64,000 bases of DNA from contig JAMKCF010000022.1 in the NCBI GenBank assembly GCA_023634235.1, positions 2,658,541-2,722,540 of the forward strand. Reading direction: 5' to 3'. Under the pieces are notes generated by a model. That model searched no databases, was not told the origin of the DNA, and was given only the letters and a program-made list of their open reading frames with translations. The position numbers and the translations under genes are program-made. Source of the stretch: Pisaster brevispinus (lineage: Eukaryota > Echinodermata > Asteroidea > Forcipulatida > Asteriidae). Of the stretch, positions 59,139-64,000 are shown piece by piece (positions within the stretch are counted from its first letter, which is position 1; each line of letters starts with the position of its first letter).

Positions 59139-62100
59139 CTGCAAACCAACAAAAGTATCTATTATAGCTGGATTATTAGTATTACTTGTGTTTTTTTTAA
59201 CCATACACCAATAAGTGATATATACTCACTGTATACTCAGTGCTTTTCCCAAACCATTGGCACATTACTTGAATGGGATTCAAACCTATGACCTTTGCGC
59301 AAAGATTTAATGGCATGTCGTGGCCGAGAGGACAAGAGCACCAAAGTCAAGCTCTGGTGTTTCTGATCAGGGTATGTGGCTTGGAGTCCTGATTGTGATA
59401 CTTTAGTCCTTGAGCAAGACGCTTAACCATTATTACTTTGTCCTTCAGATAGGACGTAAAGCTATAGGTCCCATGTGTTGTGTAGTACACGTAAAAGAAT
59501 GGCACGTGGCAGCATATTGCACCACAGCACCTTGTAAGCCGTTACATTGTGCTATGTATTAAGGAATAGGTCTCATACTTCAACACATAGGTCTGCATAC
59601 CTTGTATAGGAAAAATACTGAGTGCTTTTAGATGCCCATCGGGTGTAATAAAGCATTATATAAGAACTCTTTATTATTATTATAATTATTAATCAATGTT
59701 AAATTTGCATCAGGGATAAAGAATTGTGTTTGTATTTTAACCTACATCGATGTGTGTGAGGCACTGACTACTCAAGGATACTTAGTAAAAAATCAATCAA
59801 GGAAATTTAAAAATCAGATAAAGCTATAATCAGGAAACCTGTCTGTATTGCATGTCTTGATGGAAAAGTCATTAAAGTTGTTTACTAAAAAAAAATCGGA
59901 ATGCACATGACCACAAGACAAAAGGGGGAGGGGTTCCACTGTAATTTTAAAGTTATAGTTGAACATCTGCGCTGGCAATATTGTTTTCCAAATGCCCTTA
60001 TTACATTAATTAAAACTTTATTAAATTAGTAAAATTACTGAAGTTAAAAAAAAAGCCAAACTTTAAAAACCCACAAAAACAGCAACAATAACAACAACCA
60101 CCCCATCAAACTATTGATCACAGATTTGGACTGCATGATGTGTATTGTGCTGGTTCACTTCAAACCCAGTTCACCCCCTAACCTTTCCTACAGTGGACTT
60201 GGGACTTAATTCTTAGAACATCCCACACAATGCCACTTTGATTGTTATTACAGCACACACTCAGATAATACCTGACCATATCTTAGATAAGACCAAGTTA
60301 AAACAAAACACCACCGTCCGCATACCTTTTTTATTAAGCGACATCCTTTAAAATAAAGCTTTTAAATTTTTATTCAACAAACAATTACATTTTTAATGTG
60401 TTTTCACTTCATCTTTACGCCATTCTTTCGGCGATTGATTTAATGAAAAAAGGATAACAAGGGAATATAATAGCACTAGGCGAATAACACATGAAAAAAT
60501 GGTGAGACATTATTGGGCAACAGAAAAAGCTCTCTACAGAGTTAAAGACATACAAGTCTCGCGCATATTCAAGCGTTTTGGGACCACTTGGTCCCACCTA
60601 CATTGCTTCAACGCGTGAAGGAAACAAACTTGTGCTCGTGCTCATGCTTTTATACTGGGTCTTTAACGGGTCTCAATGTTCAAACACTCCGGAGACTTGT
60701 ACAGCACAGTCTATTACAATAAATGATAAACACACTGACAGAAACTGTAGTGTTAGTGCGCACTAGCTATGTGCAATTTATATATTTCATGGGAAGGGGA
60801 CATCTGTATGGAGCCGAGATGTGGACTATGATGACAGCAAAAACGAAAGAGCACTAGACAGCATCTATATGAAAAATGCTAAAGATGGCACTCGACATTA
60901 GTTGTGGAACCCGCTGCTAAAATATAGGATTCGAACTGCCTCTAGCTACCGGGCAATCTCGGTGGTCTAGTTGGTAGGACACTGCTCTAGAATTGCAAAG
61001 GTCGTGGGTTCGAATCCCACCTGAGTAATATGCCTGTGATTTTTTTCACAGAACTCGGGAAAGTACTGAGTATACAGTGCTAACACACATCGGTGTAAGG
61101 GTAAAACCAAAATTAATATCAGTTGAGAAGACCGTGTGTACAACATCCAGCACCATGGCACCCTGTCCAGAGTACCTGCAAAGGTCAGGGAGTGGAGGAT
61201 AGGTTGGCTGGCCACTGTGTGCGTCCTCAAGACCTATCTGTGTCCCCTTTAGTGCTGTGGGGACCCATCAATGGAGCTAGGAGTAGGGGCAGGAGGAGAC
61301 CCCTTATGTCGACCGGATGAAGAATGATGCAGTGCAACAAGGAAACTGCTGACCTGTGGACACTCATGCTGGACCGGGAAGCGTGGAAAGCGACTATCAG
61401 AGGTTCCCAAGATGGCGTCGGCTGAAGACGACCTCTCGCACTACTACTATGGGAAAGGTTTATTGCACACAGGGTAAATAGTGGCCAAGTGGTGAAACAA
61501 TATTGAAGGTCTCTTACCTGCCCTCCAGTATTGAGCAGAGATATTGCTGCTTTGAAGCCGGTCTGTTGAAAGATCTCCTTCAGGCAGGTGAAAACATTGG
61601 TAGTGCAGTCTGTGGCTACACCCAGGGAAGACCTGTTGATCCAGGCAGTCCATAAGAGAGTTAAAAGTTGTCATTATTTACCAAATCGATAGCTAGATAG
61701 CACAGTTGTTAGAGCGCCGGCACGTTAAATCTGAGAGGTCATTGGTTCAAATCCCGCTCTACTCAATGTTTTTCTTTGTTCAACCCCAAATAAGTTATAA
61801 ATTTACCCAGTCAGTTTCTCTTGTGGTTTGTAACTTAACACTTATCAAACGTACAATAAACTTTACACTTTTGGTAATTTCCCTTTTCCTTCCTGCACAT
61901 TTTGATGACCCCGACATACCACTCCCCGATCTTGTAAAATTAGCGTGACCATTTTTTGCTGTTTTCTCAGCAAGGTAGACACTGTATTCAGCTGAAACAT
62001 TCACCTGTGACTTTTATCATATCTTTCTTTATACTTTTGCCTATAAATCAGCGTTACGTTGACAAAAACCAATCTATGACCCTACCTTTCAACGAGAAGA

Positions 62101-63837
62101 ACTGTAATTATTTAAAAAGTCAAACAGTTACAAATGTTTTTGTACCCTGATTCATAGCAGAGGATTCTCCCGTACGGCATGTTCTGAAGGGGTTGAGACC
62201 ACCAGCATTTATGGGTACTTCTCCTGTCGACAGCCTTGTTCGTGGCCAGATCGCCAACATTTATGCCAAGGTTGTTGTTCAGTGAGGCCATCACGGTTTT
62301 ACTTGGATTGCCGTAGCTATCTACAGAGTTACATGGATACAAATTGGAGGATACAAGTTGCTGTGATGTTAGGGGAGGTTCAAAATTTGTAATATTTTCA
62401 CAAACATACAAACCATTAGTTTCAACAATCGTAATCCTTGATCCATTCTCCTGATGACAATTGTAGACCGGATGGTTAAATTGAACCACGTGTAACAAAT
62501 TGTGCAAATTTTGTTCACCTTTTATTCCATTCATTATTTGAAGTGTACCCAACGAAGTACATTGAAAAAGTAAAAAAACATTTAAAAACTTGCCAAATTT
62601 GAGCACATGGTTTGCAGTAATCATGTGGTCTAGATTAAAAATTCAAAATATTTGTTGTCACGATAAAAAGCATGAACTGTGTCTTCGCTGTGTACAAGGA
62701 GAATAAAAACGACAAGACTACAAATGTACAAAAATACAGATTAATCTATAAAAGGGTGGTGCATATGTATAAAATATAACAAGTATACACAACAAAATTA
62801 GAAAAGAACCACATTATGCAACCATCTACTGTTAAAAAGGTTTAATGCACTAGTCAGAAAGGAATCCTTTAGACATAATTGTCAGACCCTGCCTGAGTGA
62901 TTCTGAGTAATGTGAGGGTTAAGAGGGTGGCTTGGACCACATAGAATTTTAATGAACTGAGTCATCATGTACTCCTGCTTGCCTGTTTGATGCTGTACTG
63001 GAGTTATATTAAATTATACCAACAAATACAACAAAATAGGAGGATCAAGGGTTATGATTATTGCAACTAACAAACTGTATTAAATGAACGCTATTTCTGT
63101 TTTTCGTCACTACCTAGAAATGGTTAGTCCAGGTCCCAGGAAAGGCTTACTTAATACCAAAAAGCCAAAGACTAAACAAATCTGTATATTCTGTACTTTA
63201 CAATTCCAAATTTTAAGTCCTTTAGAAAAACCCCCACAAACATCTACTCTGGTAGAATTTGAACCCACGACCCCTGCAGGACTCAGAAAGTACTGAGTGT
63301 ACACTAGACCCAGTGATTGGGACGCTGTACTCCCTTAACAAAATTTTACAAAAGAAGTACAGCGCCTCAGTTACTGGGTCTACGAGTGTACAGTTCATAT
63401 CACACATCTCAGTTAACACTTCCCATCAGGACAGCAGTAAACTGTTTCCATTGCAGGGGTATTTTTCATTTTGATGATACCTTTTTGTGGTTTATAATTT
63501 GTGATGAAGCAATTTGTAGGCTACATACAAACTGAAAACAAAGGTTTTCTGGTCAAAACATTTCAATTTTGTTTTTAACCATAAGTTTGTGTCAAATGAA
63601 GTTTATCAGAGCTTTAATCAGATTGGCCCTATTTTGAAATAAGAATAAGAACACCAAATAAACCACTGTTTTGACATTACCTTTTGCAGCTGACAAGATC
63701 AGTATGTCCACCTTGTTGCGTTCTTTATCCAGTTGACTAATGTCGCCCAAACACAGCTCAATACTGTTAACGGACTCAGTCTTCCTGTTGTACACATTTA
63801 TTGTACTCTTCACGATGAAATTCGGTGGAGCAAACAT
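58938..63837 (-). CDS. Four-exon gene, divergent macro-domain-like protein, 215 aa
   Basis: Minus-strand exons 63681-63837, 62146-62320, 61518-61632 and 58938-59138 join in phase (1, 2, 0) with GT-AG introns into a complete 215-residue frame from ATG to TAA. Residues 31-52 (GDISQL..KVDILILSAAK) match the shape of a macro-domain strand-turn (GDIT..VDAIVNAA). Residues 72-86 read INVGDLATNKAVDRR. Residues 143-160 read LLNTGGQGLDEVAMLKAI, like the glycine-rich loop and helix of ADP-ribose-binding macro domains. No signal peptide or membrane segment is evident. From memory, similar compact modules accompany TIR-type proteins in bacteria and invertebrates; that is inference. A cytosolic nucleotide or ADP-ribose-derivative binder is the simplest guess. 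The gene stands alone. Its introns hold SINEs and a LINE relic. Confidence 0.8.
59215..59305 (-). mobile_element. SINE family A, partial
   Basis: Minus-strand fragment with CAAAGGTCATAGGTTTGAAT and CACTGAGTATACAGTGAGT. Lies in the last intron of the macro-like gene. Confidence 0.65.
59311..59692 (+). mobile_element. tRNA-derived SINE (family B) with ATT tail
   Basis: Head GTGGCCGAGAGGACAAGAGC resembles a Leu/Ser-type tRNA 5' half, followed by a degenerate B-box region, then TTGAGCAAGACGCTTAACC, GGTCCCATGTGTTGTGTAGT and ATATAAGAACTCTTTATTATTATT. This body is one I associate with deuterostome SINEs. A LINE-like 3' end and ATT tail are present. Confidence 0.8.
59698..59790 (-). mobile_element. 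SINE family A, 3' fragment
   Basis: Matches 5195-5275 (GTTAA.TTTGCATC.GGGATAAAGAA and ACATCGATGTGTGTGAGGCA). Minus orientation. Confidence 0.55.
59791..60925. other. Intronic sequence, MITE-like piece
   Basis: About 60550-60712 is related to the MITE at 42159-42846 (CTCGCGCATATTCAAGCG; CACAGTCTATT) and contains the palindrome GGGACCACTTGGTCCC at 60580-60595. No exon seen. Confidence 0.4.
60926..61122 (+). mobile_element. SINE family A, full-length copy with intact B box
   Basis: tRNA-like region with A-box TGGTCTAGTTGG and a perfect B-box GGTTCGAATCC, then CACCTGAGTAATATGCCTGT and AAGTACTGAGTATACAGTGC. Upstream lies a second, opposite-facing B-box-like GGATTCGAAC. It is the reverse counterpart of 5205-5396. 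Confidence 0.8.
61123..61450 (+). mobile_element. LINE ORF2 C-terminal remnant
   Basis: The frame RLAGHCVRPQDLSVSPLVLW, GARSRGRRRPLMSTG, then DLWTLMLDREAWKATIRG and GVG has the layout of the C-terminal end of endonuclease/reverse-transcriptase LINE proteins (AGHC, RGRR, LDR-AW). Stop codons interrupt it. It sits in intron 3 of the macro-like gene, opposite to that gene. Confidence 0.8.
61518..61632 (-). CDS. Macro-like gene, exon 3
   Basis: 115 bp between GGATCAACAG and CAG|GTAAGA. Codes residues 112-149: SSLGVATDCTTNVFTCLKEI, then FQQTGFKAAISLLNTGGQ. A different frame through this stretch is also open (75 codons) but lacks the family features. Confidence 0.8.
61687..61785 (+). mobile_element. 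tRNA-like SINE head (family C)
   Basis: GATAGCACAGTTGTTAGAGC (A-box) and GGTTCAAATCCCGCTC (B-box) 45 bp apart give a tRNA-like 5' part of a SINE. In intron 2 of the macro-like gene. A real tRNA is unlikely because the acceptor stem does not pair. Confidence 0.6.
62146..62320 (-). CDS. Macro-like gene, exon 2
   Basis: 175 bp between CTCTGTAG and GG|GTACAA. Codes from residue 53 (D, split codon) to 110, with NNLGINVGDLATNKAVDRRS and CWWSQPL. The donor GTACAA is weaker than average, but the join keeps frame. Confidence 0.75.
62321..63240. other. Intron 1 of the macro-like gene, left part
   Basis: No exon. The long minus frame that reaches into exon 2 (62112-62624) is intron read-through. Confidence 0.6.
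63241..63400 (-). mobile_element. SINE family A relative, partial
   Basis: GTAGAATTTGAACCCACGAC is a reverse-oriented B-box region, followed by AAAGTACTGAGTGTACACTAGACCCAGTGATTGGGACGCTGTACTC. Diverged copy in intron 1. Confidence 0.5.
63681..63837 (-). CDS. Macro-like gene, exon 1
   Basis: ATG at 63837, 52 codons plus one base, donor AAAAG|GTAATG. Contains GDISQLDKERNKVDILILSA, the presumed first Rossmann-like strand and loop. Chosen start is the only ATG in frame before the conserved part. The 160 bases upstream to the window end probably hold the 5' UTR and promoter. Confidence 0.8.
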
Positions 63838-64000
63838 TCTGCTTCAATCTTCCGGAACAATTTTTAAAGATATATTGGGCCTTCTGTCAATCCTTCTGTA
63901 CGAAAGAAAATTCACAAAATACCACCACTACTACCACACAAAGCTTAGCAGTCGCAGTAATAAATTGCACGCAATATATTGCGTACATGTGGGGATTCCC
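63838..64000 (-). promoter_or_regulatory. Probable 5' flank of the macro-like gene
   Basis: Upstream of the start codon. On the minus strand GCAATATATTGCGTGCAATT lies about 130-150 bases upstream and could supply a TATA-like element. Placement of the transcription start is not possible from sequence alone. Confidence 0.3.

Noticed and set aside
60940..61025. Functional tRNA gene
   Set aside because: Has A and B boxes but the acceptor and anticodon stems do not pair, and it continues into a SINE body.
61447..61674. 75-codon frame MTTFNSLMDCLDQQVF in exon 3
   Set aside because: It is the alternative frame of exon 3; the in-phase frame fits the gene and the protein fold.
62112..62624. 170-codon minus-strand frame treated as a single exon
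   Set aside because: Only 62146-62320 joins neighbouring exons in phase; the rest is intron read-through past the acceptor.

Overview
The window is AT-rich, intron-rich eukaryotic DNA with few genes and many repeats. The tRNA-derived SINEs, the LINE tails, the abundant short palindromes and the splice-bounded exons suggest a marine invertebrate. A deuterostome such as an echinoderm is my best guess, from memory of similar SINEs and not from a search. Nothing looks bacterial: there are no operons, CRISPR arrays or insertion sequences. Most long reading frames are by-products of tandem repeats.

Layout. 1-3600: repeats carrying CRE-like TGACGTCA and ETS-like CCGGAAGT palindromes, plus a triplicated hairpin. 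4180-18700: a locus of repeatedly duplicated modules, including seven copies of one 111-bp exon-like block with splice sites, three copies of a 91-92-bp block and a possible last exon, interrupted by two LINE reverse-transcriptase fragments. 18940-20250: a LINE tail and low-complexity DNA. 20737-28828: an 8.1-kb composite satellite made of 135 copies of a 24-mer, then 492 copies of CACTTTG, then about 200 copies of CACTTCG, with a higher-order minisatellite on its right flank. 30012-30320: seven tandem imperfect palindromes just upstream of a probable first coding exon (30471-30590, plus strand).

30.9-41 kb holds a duplicated array of exon-like blocks on the minus strand, some open and some not. 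42-48 kb has a Tc1/mariner-like MITE, decayed tandem repeats, a probable first exon starting MAALPTCFG (minus strand) and a 0.98-kb foldback transposon with 46-bp perfect inverted repeats. 48.3-51.3 kb has a 30-bp palindromic repeat and a 66-bp minisatellite. 51.8-57 kb holds a Harbinger-like MITE, paired RFX X-boxes, a 43-bp near-perfect palindrome and a pre-miRNA-like hairpin.

The best-supported gene is at 58938-63837 on the minus strand. Its four exons join in phase into a complete 215-residue protein that looks like a divergent macro-domain (Rossmann-like) module. Its introns have collected several SINEs and a LINE remnant. I found no evidence that genes here act in one pathway. The most notable content is this small gene, the composite satellite and the amplified exon-like arrays.
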